Source of the DNA: Pseudomonadota bacterium
GTDB taxonomy: Bacteria > Pseudomonadota > Gammaproteobacteria > Steroidobacterales > Steroidobacteraceae
DNA: 6,977 nucleotides
Direction: 5' to 3'
Assembly (NCBI GenBank): GCA_021815905.1
Contig: JAKAZP010000135.1
Location: 1-6,977 of the forward strand
In this document: one piece after another, positions 1 to 6,977 of the stretch
How the letters are laid out: each line of letters begins with the position of its first letter
How positions within the stretch are numbered: position 1 is the first letter of the stretch
Position numbers and translations under genes: made by a program
The notes under the pieces: model-generated
What the model saw: only the letters and a program-made list of their open reading frames with translations
The model's database searches: none
Told to the model about the DNA's origin: nothing

Positions 1-269
1 CGGTCGACGGCGAGGCGGGCGGCCTCGGCCAGGATCGCGGGCTCGGCGCCCGCCAGCTGGACCACCCGCGGCTCGGGCTCTCCCTCGTGGCTCAGGCGCC
101 GCATCGACTTGGGTGTCGTCCACAGCCGTGAGTCGGAGGTCAGCATTTCCGAAGCCGCGAGCGCGGCGCCGAATCGGCGGCAGATGATCCGGAACGGCCG
201 ATCGGTGATCCCCGCCATGGGCGCGAGGACCGCTCTCGCAGGCAGCACGTGAGGTCCAATCCTGAGCAT
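1..269 (-). CDS. dusB: tRNA-dihydrouridine synthase DusB, N-terminal part (cut by window edge)
   Basis: DusB is a cytoplasmic FMN enzyme that uses NADPH to reduce specific uridines of tRNA to dihydrouridine. I translated the minus strand from the ATG at 269 by hand and obtained 89 complete codons before the window ends. Diagnostic family motifs appear in order: APMAGITDRPFR at residues 16-27 (start of the FMN-binding TIM barrel), SEML at 40-43 and QLAG at 71-74. This follows the N-terminus of E. coli DusB closely. The ATG gives the usual short lead before the first barrel strand; the Shine-Dalgarno signal is weak (GACGAG about 10 bases upstream). The gene begins 19 bases after the DUF3426 stop, so it is probably co-transcribed with it. 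In many gammaproteobacteria dusB is followed by fis; that would lie beyond the left edge. The catalytic cysteine region lies outside the window, so activity cannot be judged here. The family call is secure. Confidence 0.95.
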   Translation of the reverse strand, partial: MLRIGPHVLPARAVLAPMAGITDRPFRIICRRFGAALAASEMLTSDSRLWTTPKSMRRLSHEGEPEPRVVQLAGAEPAILAEAARLAVD

Positions 270-288
270 CGGCAGGGAGCTCGTCCGC

Positions 289-1494
289 TCAGGGCGCGTG
301 CGCGCACGCGACGGTGCCGCCCGAGCGGGCGAGACAGGCGTCGATCTCGAAGCCGGTCGCCTGCGGGCCCGGGTCCGCCAGCGCCACTGTGGCGTCGATC
401 CGGCCTCCGGCGGGTATGAAACCCGTCCCGGGCACCGCCGCCGGCAGGTACGCGCGCGGAGGCACGTCGCGCGCGGCGATGTTGTTGCCGAAGCGGTCTT
501 GAAGCACGACCCGCAGCAGCGGCATCGGCATCGGGGCGCGTGCGGTGTTCTTCACGCTCGCCCGCACCAGCACCTCCTGTGGTCTGGAGCCTGTCAGGGT
601 CGCGCCGAGCTGGCGAACGTCGTACGAATGCACATCCCAGTGCGGAACCAGCGCGATGCCGAGCTGCGCGTAGAGCTTCGTGAGCGGCCCGAGCAGCACC
701 GGATGCGTTGCCAGACGGTCGCGAAACCGGTTCACGATCTGCAGCGCCAGGATCAGAGCCAGCGCTGCGGCCGCCAGAGTCCAACCGACACCCGCGCGCG
801 AGCCGCGGGCAGGGACGAGGAATTCAGGCTCCGACGCGGCGACCCCATCGGCGGCCGAAGGCTCGGAGGTCGGCTCGCCGTCGGCGGCCTCGGGCACCGC
901 ATGCGTCAGAGGCGCCGCGGTCGTATCGGCCGGCGCCGCGGACTGCGGCCGTGCGGCAAGCGCCTGCTGCGCAGCGAGCTCCGGCTGCGGCGCGGCAGGG
1001 CCGGCGAATGCCGTGCCAGGGGTCTCGAGGTCTTCGACGGCGGTCGCGGGCTCCGCTTCACCGGTTCCGGCGTGCCCGGCAGCGCCCTCGGCTTCCGTAG
1101 CGCCGGACTGCGCTCGCGCGTTGTCAGCGGCGGTATGAGCTTCGGCCGGCTCGGCATCGGCAGTGTCGTTCGGCCCGGCGGCGGCTGCCGGCGAAGCGTC
1201 CGACTCGCTTTCCCCGCGGGACGCGGCGCCCTCGCTCGGGAGCGACGTGGCATCCAGCTCGACTTCGATCGGCCCGTCCGCGGGGGGCGGCTCCTCGCGC
1301 GTCCACCCGGGCGCGGGTGAGGCGCAGGCCGGCGATGCGGGCGCGGGCGAGGCGGCAGGCCGGTCTTCCGAGAGCCGGGCGAGCGCATTGAACACGTTCA
1401 AACACCGTCCGCAGCGGACGTAACCTTGCGCGATGCGCAGATCGGCCGGAGTGACCACCAGCGTGAGGGCGCACTTGGGGCAGACGGTGTACAT
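289..1494 (-). CDS. Zinc-ribbon and DUF3426 domain single-pass membrane protein
   Basis: This 401-residue protein has unknown molecular function. The N-terminus is an MJ0042-type zinc ribbon: CPKC at residues 5-8 and CGRC at 28-31 supply four metal-binding cysteines, followed by VFNALARL. Residues about 45-230 form a low-complexity linker rich in Ala, Pro, Glu and Ser. A hydrophobic segment at about 236-253 (VGWTLAAAALALILALQIV) is the single membrane span. Residues about 255-398 match the DUF3426 pattern, an immunoglobulin-like or beta-rich domain that includes VRASVKNTA and LQDRFGNNIAARD. The expected topology is zinc ribbon in the cytoplasm and DUF3426 in the periplasm, which is inference from the charge distribution. 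I chose the ATG at 1494, which shares its A with the prmA stop (TGATG). A TTG one codon earlier is possible but less likely. The 1-base overlap suggests translational coupling to prmA. Proteins of this type commonly sit between prmA and dusB. The domain call is confident; the biological role is not known to me. Confidence 0.9.
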   Translation of the reverse strand: MYTVCPKCALTLVVTPADLRIAQGYVRCGRCLNVFNALARLSEDRPAASPAPASPACASPAPGWTREEPPPADGPIEVELDATSLPSEGAASRGESESDASPAAAAGPNDTADAEPAEAHTAADNARAQSGATEAEGAAGHAGTGEAEPATAVEDLETPGTAFAGPAAPQPELAAQQALAARPQSAAPADTTAAPLTHAVPEAADGEPTSEPSAADGVAASEPEFLVPARGSRAGVGWTLAAAALALILALQIVNRFRDRLATHPVLLGPLTKLYAQLGIALVPHWDVHSYDVRQLGATLTGSRPQEVLVRASVKNTARAPMPMPLLRVVLQDRFGNNIAARDVPPRAYLPAAVPGTGFIPAGGRIDATVALADPGPQATGFEIDACLARSGGTVACAHAP

Positions 1495-2384
1495 CAATCG
1501 CGCGGCCGGCGCCTGCGTCGTCCGCAGAGGCCGGCCCAGCCCTCGCGCAGCCCGAAGGGATGCATATCAAACCACGGCTCGTAAGCGCGTGTCACCTCGG
1601 GGCCCTCGCGCTCGAGGAGCCCGGCGAGCACGACCGTGCCTTCGGGTCGCACCATCGACGAGAACAGCGTCGCGAGCTCGATCAATGGCCCGGAGAGGAT
1701 GTTGGCGAGCAGCAGATCGGCCGAGACGTCTCGCGCCTCCGCGGGCTCGCATGCGCGCACCCGGCCGTCGAGGCCGTTCGCGGCGGCATTCTGCCGCGTG
1801 GCGATCAGCGCCTGGGGGTCGATGTCGATGCAGCACGCCGCTCTCGCGCCGAGCCGCAGGGCCGCGAGTGCGAGCACGCCCGAGCCGCAGCCGTAGTCGA
1901 CGACTTCGCTGCCGAGCGGCGCATGCGCATCGAGCCACTCGAGGCAAAGCGCCGTCGTGGGATGCGTTCCGGTGCCGAAAGCCAGCCCCGGATCCATCCG
2001 CACGACCGCCGCATCCGGATCATCGACCCGCTCGTGATGCGGGCACACCCACACCCGGGTGCCGAACCGCATCGCATGGAAGTCACGCAGCCATTCCCGC
2101 TCCCAGAGGCGATCGGCCACGACGCGCGCCTGAAACCCCGCCGCCGGGATGCCGAGGGCGCCGCTCAGCGTGCGCGATACTTGCGCGATCGGCGCATCCG
2201 CGCAGAACAGAGCCTGCACGCGCGTGGCGGGCCACAGCCGGAATTCCCCGGGCGCAGGCTCGAGCACCGGATCGTCCCGGGCATCCACGAACGTGACGGC
2301 GCTCGCTCCGCATGCGAAGCAGGCGGCCTCCACCTCCTCGCTCGCGCGCGGCCCGAGATCGAAGCTCAGCTCATGGAAGCTCGT
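1494..2384 (-). CDS. prmA: Ribosomal protein L11 methyltransferase PrmA, probable ACG start
   Basis: PrmA uses S-adenosylmethionine to trimethylate ribosomal protein L11 in the cytoplasm. Numbered from the ACG at 2384 the protein has 296 residues, close to the E. coli enzyme (about 293). Motifs run in order: HELSFDL at 4-10 (first strand of the substrate-recognition domain), DPVLEPAPGE at 38-47, WEREW at 94-98, DPGLAFGTGTHPTT at 131-144, the SAM-binding VVDYGCGSG at 161-169, IDIDP at 186-190 and the NIL motif at 228-230. The C-terminus ends in an Arg-rich tail (GRRRRRPRD). There is no in-frame ATG, GTG or TTG between the accC stop at 2391-2393 and a GTG at 2333. Starting at that GTG gives 279 residues and deletes the conserved first strand, and its GAGGAG abuts the codon directly. 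I therefore prefer ACG, which has GAGGT 8 bases upstream; CTG at 2369 is another candidate. The family call is near certain; the start is an inference. Confidence 0.93.
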   Translation of the reverse strand, partial: TSFHELSFDLGPRASEEVEAACFACGASAVTFVDARDDPVLEPAPGEFRLWPATRVQALFCADAPIAQVSRTLSGALGIPAAGFQARVVADRLWEREWLRDFHAMRFGTRVWVCPHHERVDDPDAAVVRMDPGLAFGTGTHPTTALCLEWLDAHAPLGSEVVDYGCGSGVLALAALRLGARAACCIDIDPQALIATRQNAAANGLDGRVRACEPAEARDVSADLLLANILSGPLIELATLFSSMVRPEGTVVLAGLLEREGPEVTRAYEPWFDMHPFGLREGWAGLCGRRRRRPRD

Positions 2385-2390
2385 ACGCGG

Positions 2391-3734
<1,344 letters not shown>

Positions 3735-3741
3735 GGGGCGC

Positions 3742-4209
3742 TTATTCGATCACGAACAGGGGCTGGCCGAATTCGACCGGATCGCCGTTGCGCGCCATGA
3801 TCGAGGTGATCCGCCCCGTGCGGTCCGCCTCGATCTGGTTCATCATCTTCATCGCCTCGATGATGCACAGCACCTGGCCGATCTTGACTTCGTCGCCGAT
3901 CTCGACGAACGGCTTCGATCCCGGGGAGGAGCTGGCGTAGTAGGTTCCCACCATGGGCGCGGTCACCACGTGCTCGTTGGGTTTCGGCCGCGCGGGGCTT
4001 TCGGCGGCCGCGGGTAAGCTCTTCGGCGCTTCCGCGGGCGCGGCGAGCGGCGCCATGACGGGGCCGAGGGATGCCATGGGGTGAAACACCGTGCCGCCGG
4101 CGGGCATCCGGCTGATACGCACCGCTTCCTCGCCTTCCTTGATCTCGATCTCCGCAATGCCGGATTCCTCCAGCAGCTCGATGAGTTTCTTGATTTTTCG
4201 AATGTCCAT
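3742..4209 (-). CDS. accB: Biotin carboxyl carrier protein of acetyl-CoA carboxylase
   Basis: AccB carries covalently bound biotin between the biotin carboxylase (AccC) and the carboxyltransferase (AccA/AccD, not in this window). The 155-residue protein has the standard three parts. The N-terminal segment [20 protein letters not shown] is the dimerisation and AccC-contact region of the family. It is followed by an Ala/Pro-rich flexible linker at about 47-78. The biotinyl domain occupies 81-155, with EAMKM at 118-122 and the biotinylated lysine at K121. The thumb loop typical of bacterial AccB is present (SSPGSKPF, 94-101). The ATG at 4209 is chosen because it gives exactly the family N-terminus and has a strong Shine-Dalgarno sequence. 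The frame stays open upstream to about 4896, but that stretch reads as Arg/Ala-rich nonsense through aroQ. accC follows after 7 bases, and aroQ ends 56 bases upstream. In E. coli AccB levels feed back on the accBC operon; nothing here shows whether that holds. Confidence 0.98.
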   Translation of the reverse strand: MDIRKIKKLIELLEESGIAEIEIKEGEEAVRISRMPAGGTVFHPMASLGPVMAPLAAPAEAPKSLPAAAESPARPKPNEHVVTAPMVGTYYASSSPGSKPFVEIGDEVKIGQVLCIIEAMKMMNQIEADRTGRITSIMARNGDPVEFGQPLFVIE

Positions 4210-4219
4210 GCCGGGAATG

Positions 4220-4228
4220 CTCCCCCTT
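4220..4228 (-). promoter_or_regulatory. Ribosome binding site of accB
   Basis: The minus strand reads AAGGGGGAG at 4228-4220, with 10 bases to the ATG at 4209. It matters because the reading frame is open for more than 680 bases upstream of this ATG. The site, with the family-typical N-terminus, fixes the true start. Confidence 0.6.
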
Positions 4229-4265
4229 GAGGTGGAATGGTTGTGACGGGCGGGGCTGCGGAGCG

Positions 4266-4748
4266 TCAGGACGAGTGCGGCGCGCCCGGTCGGGCTCGAG
4301 CCGCTTCGGCGCCCTCGAGATGACGGCAGGCGGCGCGGATCGCCAGCTCGTACCCGAAGGCACCGAAACCGGATATCAGCCCGACGGCAATGTCGGAGAA
4401 ATACGAGTGGCGCCGGAATTCCTCCCGCGCCTGTGGGTTGGACAGGTGCACCTCGATCAGGGCGACACCGGTCGCGAGCACGGCATCGCGGAGCGCGATG
4501 CTCGTGTGCGTGAAGGCCCCGGGATTGAATACGACGAGCGTGATCCCCTCCGCGGGCGCGCCCTGGATGCGGGCGATGAGCTCGTGCTCCGCATTGCTCT
4601 GAAAGCACTCGAGCTCGCATCCGTGCTCGCGCGCGAGCGATACGCAACGGCGCTCGATCGAGGTCAGGGACTCCACGCCGTAGATCCCGGGCTCGCGGGT
4701 ACCGAGCAGGTTGAGGTTCGGACCGTTGAGCAGCAGCAGGCGCTTCAT
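4266..4748 (-). CDS. aroQ: Type II 3-dehydroquinate dehydratase
   Basis: AroQ removes water from 3-dehydroquinate to give 3-dehydroshikimate, the third step of the shikimate pathway to aromatic amino acids, as a cytoplasmic dodecamer of flavodoxin-like subunits. The 160-residue protein shows the family signatures: LLLNGPNLNLLGTREP at 5-20, with R18 and the catalytic Y23 (in IYG) on the active-site loop; ECFQSNAEHELI at 47-58; VVFNPGAFTHTS at 72-83, including N75; IEVHLSN at 98-104, with the general acid H101; EEFRRHSYFSD at 109-119, with R112; and SGFGAFGYELA at 126-136. The active site is complete. The usual length is about 145-150 residues; the extra dozen at the C-terminus (ARARPGAPHSS) look like an unstructured tail. 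The ATG at 4748 gives MKRLLLLNGPN, the standard start, but I see no clear Shine-Dalgarno sequence before it. It may have its own promoter in the 107-base gap upstream. Confidence 0.98.
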   Translation of the reverse strand: MKRLLLLNGPNLNLLGTREPGIYGVESLTSIERRCVSLAREHGCELECFQSNAEHELIARIQGAPAEGITLVVFNPGAFTHTSIALRDAVLATGVALIEVHLSNPQAREEFRRHSYFSDIAVGLISGFGAFGYELAIRAACRHLEGAEAARARPGAPHSS

Positions 4749-4784
4749 GGAGTCGATGGCCGCACGCGCGCAGCGCGAGGTGCG

Positions 4785-4815
4785 GGGAATTTACCCTAAT
4801 TCCGATGAATCGGGG
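4785..4815 (-). promoter_or_regulatory. Possible promoter region for the aroQ-accB-accC-prmA genes
   Basis: The 107 bases between the tlpA-like gene and aroQ (4749-4855) form the longest non-coding stretch. It contains the only clearly AT-richer patch in the window. On the minus strand TAAATT (4793-4788) matches four of six bases of a sigma70 -10 box and lies about 35-40 bases before the aroQ ATG. Just upstream is a perfect 12-base inverted repeat, CCGAT-GA-ATCGG on the plus strand (4802-4813), which could be part of an operator. I find no convincing -35 box at 16-18 bases spacing, so this remains a weak prediction from composition and position. No terminator-like hairpin with a T-run is visible for the upstream genes in this gap. 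Confidence 0.28.
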
Positions 4816-4855
4816 CGTTTTTGTTGCGAACGGCGAAGATCTGCCGCTGAACCGC

Positions 4856-5596
4856 TCAGCTTCCGGAGGCCGCGGTAATCTCTTTGGCCCGCGCAATGGC
4901 GAGCCGACCGATGCCGGTGGCGATCTGGCTGCGCGCCACCGCGAGCGAGATCCGGCCGCGATCGATCTGGTCGATTCGGGCGTGGATCAGCTCGGCTTCG
5001 TCGGCGTGGAGCAACCCGATCTTCAGAGTGACGATCCGCCCGCGCGCATCGACGAACACGGAGAACGGGAAGACCTCTTCCATGCCGAGCGCGTGAATGG
5101 CCGCCAATCCCGGCCGCTCCCCGATCAGCAGAGGATAGCGGATATGGGCTCGGCGGGCGTAACGGAGCACCGCGGCGCGGGAATCCACGGCGATTCCGAT
5201 GACCTGGAAGCCGTCACCGGTGCGCTCGCGGCTCAGGCGCTCGAGCGTCGGTATCTCCTTCCGGCAGGGACTGCACCAGGGAGCCCAGAAGTTCACGAGC
5301 AGCGGGCGACCTCGCCAGTGGCTCAGGCGCCGCCAGGCGCCGCGGCGATCCTTGAATCTCACGTCCGGAAGGGTGTCGGGTACCGGGCGCGGGACGGCCG
5401 CCGCGCCCGCGGTGGCGGCCCGGGAGCGGAGCGATATCGCGCTCGCCGGCGTCGCGAGCGCCACCGAGGCGGCTGCGAGGGGGGCGGTCCGCCGCGCGAT
5501 GAGCCCGAAGGCGGCAAATCCGGCGGCGCCTGCGCACAAGACGATCAATCCCGCGGGCAATGCCCGCCTCAGGATGATGCGCGCGGCAGGTCTCAT
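4856..5596 (-). CDS. Membrane-anchored TlpA/ResA-type thioredoxin-fold protein
   Basis: This is a periplasmic thiol-disulfide oxidoreductase of the TlpA/ResA/AhpC-TSA-like group, 246 residues long. An Arg-rich start (RIILRR) precedes one hydrophobic segment at about 14-34, followed by RR. This reads as an uncleaved membrane anchor with the rest in the periplasm. An Ala-rich linker runs to about 70. The thioredoxin fold occupies about 72-213: LPDVRFKDRRG, then LLVNFWAPWCSPCRKEIP with the redox pair WCSPC at 107-111, VIGIAVDS at 132-139, and the cis-proline P177 in VFPFSVFVD. The last 33 residues or so (about 214-246) extend beyond the normal end of the fold and are predicted by eye to be helical. 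The ATG at 5596 overlaps the dsbD stop (ATGA), and GGAG lies 13 bases upstream. This is strong evidence of coupling and suggests that DsbD keeps this protein reduced. The substrate is unknown; cytochrome c maturation (CcmG-like) or general disulfide reduction are both possible. Confidence 0.9.
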   Translation of the reverse strand: MRPAARIILRRALPAGLIVLCAGAAGFAAFGLIARRTAPLAAASVALATPASAISLRSRAATAGAAAVPRPVPDTLPDVRFKDRRGAWRRLSHWRGRPLLVNFWAPWCSPCRKEIPTLERLSRERTGDGFQVIGIAVDSRAAVLRYARRAHIRYPLLIGERPGLAAIHALGMEEVFPFSVFVDARGRIVTLKIGLLHADEAELIHARIDQIDRGRISLAVARSQIATGIGRLAIARAKEITAASGS

Positions 5597-6977
5597 GTAG
5601 CCGGTGGCGCTCCGAAGGCGGCGCGGATCTGCGTCGCAAACCGCGCGCCGTCCATGTAGCCGACGACCCGATATCGTGCGCGCTCCCGTCCTTCGCGATC
5701 GTAGAAGGCGATCGTCGGCGGACCGTAGACATCGAAGTGACGCAGCAACGCCTGGTCATCGGCATCGTTCGAGGTCACGTCGGCGCGCAGCAGCAGGGTT
5801 CCGGAGAGGGCCGTCCGTACCGCCGGATCGAGAAAGGTGGTCGCCTCCATCTCCTTGCAGGAGGTGCACCAGTCGGCATAGAAGTCGAGCATCACCGGCC
5901 GCCCTTCCCGCCGGGCGAGCGCAACGTCGTGGTCGAGCTCGGCCACGGAGTGGACCGGTACGAACGCAAGCGCGGGCTGCGCTCTCTCGAGGCCCGGGAG
6001 CGGCTCGAGCGGGTCAGTGCCCCCGAGCGCCGCGCCGGCGAGCAGCATGACGGCGTAGCCTCCCACCACGATCCCGGCAACGCGAGCCGTCCAGGTCCGC
6101 GAACGGGTGTGGCCGGAGCCGAGCAGCACGATTGCCGCCGTGAGCGCGGGTATCGCCCACAGCGCGAGCGCCACGCGGGCCGGCAGCAGGCGCGCCAGCA
6201 TCCAGACGGCCACCGCGAGCATCAAGGCGCCAAAAAGCCTCTTGATGGTCTGCATCCAGGGGCCCGCCTTCGGCAACAGTCGGCCCGCGGAGGCGCCCAC
6301 GGCCAGCAGCGGGGTTCCCATGCCGATGCTCATGGCGAAGAGCGCCCCGGCTCCCCGCGCCACCTCACCCGTGCGGCTGATCACCGCCAATGCGCCGACC
6401 AGCGCAGGTCCCACACAGGTGGTCACGATGAGCGCGGAGAGGGCGCCCATGACCGCCACGCCCCCGAGCGTGCCGGCGGACTGGCGGTTGCTGAGCATCG
6501 CCAGCCGGGTCTGTATGGCGCTCGGCATCTGCAGGTTGAAGAGCCCGAGCATCGAAAGCGCCATCGCGACGAACAGCGCGGCGAAGGAGCCGATGATCCA
6601 GGGCCGCTGAAAGGCCGCCTGAACCTCGCCGCCGGCCGCCGCGAATGCCGCGCCCGCCGCGGTGTAGGTGAGCGCCATGCCGAGCACGTAGGCGACGGAA
6701 AGCGCGAGGGAGCGCGCGGTCGTGATGGGTCTGCCTTGCCCGACGATGATCCCGGAGAGAATCGGCACGGTCGGGAGGCAGCAGGGGGTGAAGGCGAGAG
6801 CGAGGCCGGCGAGATAGAACCAGCCGATCATCGCCAGCAGGCTCCCGGAGCGCGCGAGGCTCGCGAACCGGCTCTGCTGCGGCACGAACGGGGCGGCGGC
6901 GGACGCCCGCGGGGCCGCCGCGCCCGAGGCGGCCGGGTGACCGCCGGAGCCCCCCGCCGAGCCGGCTGCCGCCGGGC
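5593..6977 (-). CDS. dsbD: Thiol:disulfide interchange protein DsbD, 5' end outside the window
   Basis: DsbD moves electrons from cytoplasmic thioredoxin across the inner membrane to periplasmic reductases. 460 complete codons are visible, counted here from 6975. Residues 1-30 are an Ala/Gly/Pro-rich linker that is open to the window edge, so the GTG at 6885 is not the true start and the periplasmic alpha domain should lie outside. The membrane (CcdA-like) beta domain spans about 44-320, with eight or so hydrophobic segments. Its redox cysteines lie in FTPCCLPTVPILSG (62-75, key residue C65) and VTTCVGPALVGAL (184-196, key residue C187). The C-terminal gamma domain is a thioredoxin fold, with LDFYADWCTSCKEME at 363-377 (CTSC at 370-373) and a cis-proline in YGPPTI. 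All beta- and gamma-domain redox cysteines are present. An extra cysteine, C66, follows C65. The stop overlaps the next gene by ATGA, which pairs this reductant supplier with a thioredoxin-like partner. Confidence 0.95.
   Translation of the reverse strand, partial: PAAAGSAGGSGGHPAASGAAAPRASAAAPFVPQQSRFASLARSGSLLAMIGWFYLAGLALAFTPCCLPTVPILSGIIVGQGRPITTARSLALSVAYVLGMALTYTAAGAAFAAAGGEVQAAFQRPWIIGSFAALFVAMALSMLGLFNLQMPSAIQTRLAMLSNRQSAGTLGGVAVMGALSALIVTTCVGPALVGALAVISRTGEVARGAGALFAMSIGMGTPLLAVGASAGRLLPKAGPWMQTIKRLFGALMLAVAVWMLARLLPARVALALWAIPALTAAIVLLGSGHTRSRTWTARVAGIVVGGYAVMLLAGAALGGTDPLEPLPGLERAQPALAFVPVHSVAELDHDVALARREGRPVMLDFYADWCTSCKEMEATTFLDPAVRTALSGTLLLRADVTSNDADDQALLRHFDVYGPPTIAFYDREGRERARYRVVGYMDGARFATQIRAAFGAPPAT

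Noticed and set aside
2374..2377. ATG just inside the start of prmA (in TTCCATGAGCTGA on the minus strand)
   Set aside because: It is out of frame with prmA and reaches a stop after two codons.
4802..4825. Inverted repeat followed by a T-run on the plus strand as a rho-independent terminator
   Set aside because: The stem is at most 5 bp with a 2-base loop, and the T-run is on the plus strand, where no gene ends.
4210..4896. Upstream extension of the accB frame to a 384-residue protein
   Set aside because: The extra 229 residues are Arg/Ala-rich, run through aroQ in another frame and do not resemble AccB. The ATG at 4209 has a strong ribosome binding site and the exact family N-terminus.
5530..5540. 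Cysteine at residue 21 of the TlpA-like protein as a lipoprotein attachment site
   Set aside because: The preceding residues (I-V-L-C) do not match a lipobox, which needs a small residue at -1. A plain membrane anchor fits better.
6883..6885. GTG at 6885 as the start of dsbD
   Set aside because: The frame is open without a stop to the window edge, and the family normally has an N-terminal periplasmic domain, so this GTG is an internal valine.

Overview
The window is a compact block of housekeeping genes, all on the minus strand, from a GC-rich bacterium that is most likely a gammaproteobacterium. The protein sequences and the gene order both point there: as I recall it, Pseudomonas and Xanthomonas-type genomes carry a similar dsbD - aroQ - accB - accC - prmA - DUF3426 - dusB - fis - purH string. 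I cannot fix the genus. The very high GC content, the long Ala/Pro/Gly linkers and the Arg-rich tails fit a Xanthomonadales-, Nevskiales- or Steroidobacter-like lineage, but that is inference.

In transcription order (high to low coordinates) the layout is as follows. The 3' part of dsbD (membrane electron conduit and periplasmic thioredoxin domain) runs in from the right edge. It overlaps by ATGA a membrane-anchored TlpA/ResA-type thioredoxin. A 107-base gap, the longest non-coding stretch, holds an AT-richer patch that may be a promoter. Then come aroQ (type II dehydroquinase, shikimate pathway), accB and accC (biotin carrier and biotin carboxylase of acetyl-CoA carboxylase), prmA (ribosomal protein L11 methyltransferase), a zinc-ribbon/DUF3426 single-pass membrane protein, and the first 89 codons of dusB (tRNA-dihydrouridine synthase), which runs off the left edge. 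No gap exceeds 107 bases, and I see no terminator, tRNA, repeat array, mobile element or CRISPR.

The genes fall into three functional groups: periplasmic thiol reduction (DsbD feeding electrons to the TlpA-like protein), precursor biosynthesis (AroQ, AccB, AccC) and translation-associated modification (PrmA, DusB), with a DUF3426 protein of unknown role between the last two. Spacing is tight (4-base overlap, 1-base overlap, gaps of 7, 19 and 56 bases), so one or two polycistronic transcripts are likely.

I found no undescribed system. The best observation is at prmA: the conserved N-terminus of the protein is encoded, but no ATG, GTG or TTG precedes it in frame. A well-placed GAGGT Shine-Dalgarno sequence, overlapping the accC stop codon, points to an ACG codon as the start. 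Smaller oddities are a doubled cysteine (TPCCLP) at the DsbD membrane redox site, a C-terminal extension on the TlpA-like protein, a long lysine-free linker in the DUF3426 protein, and accC having no visible ribosome binding site 7 bases after accB.
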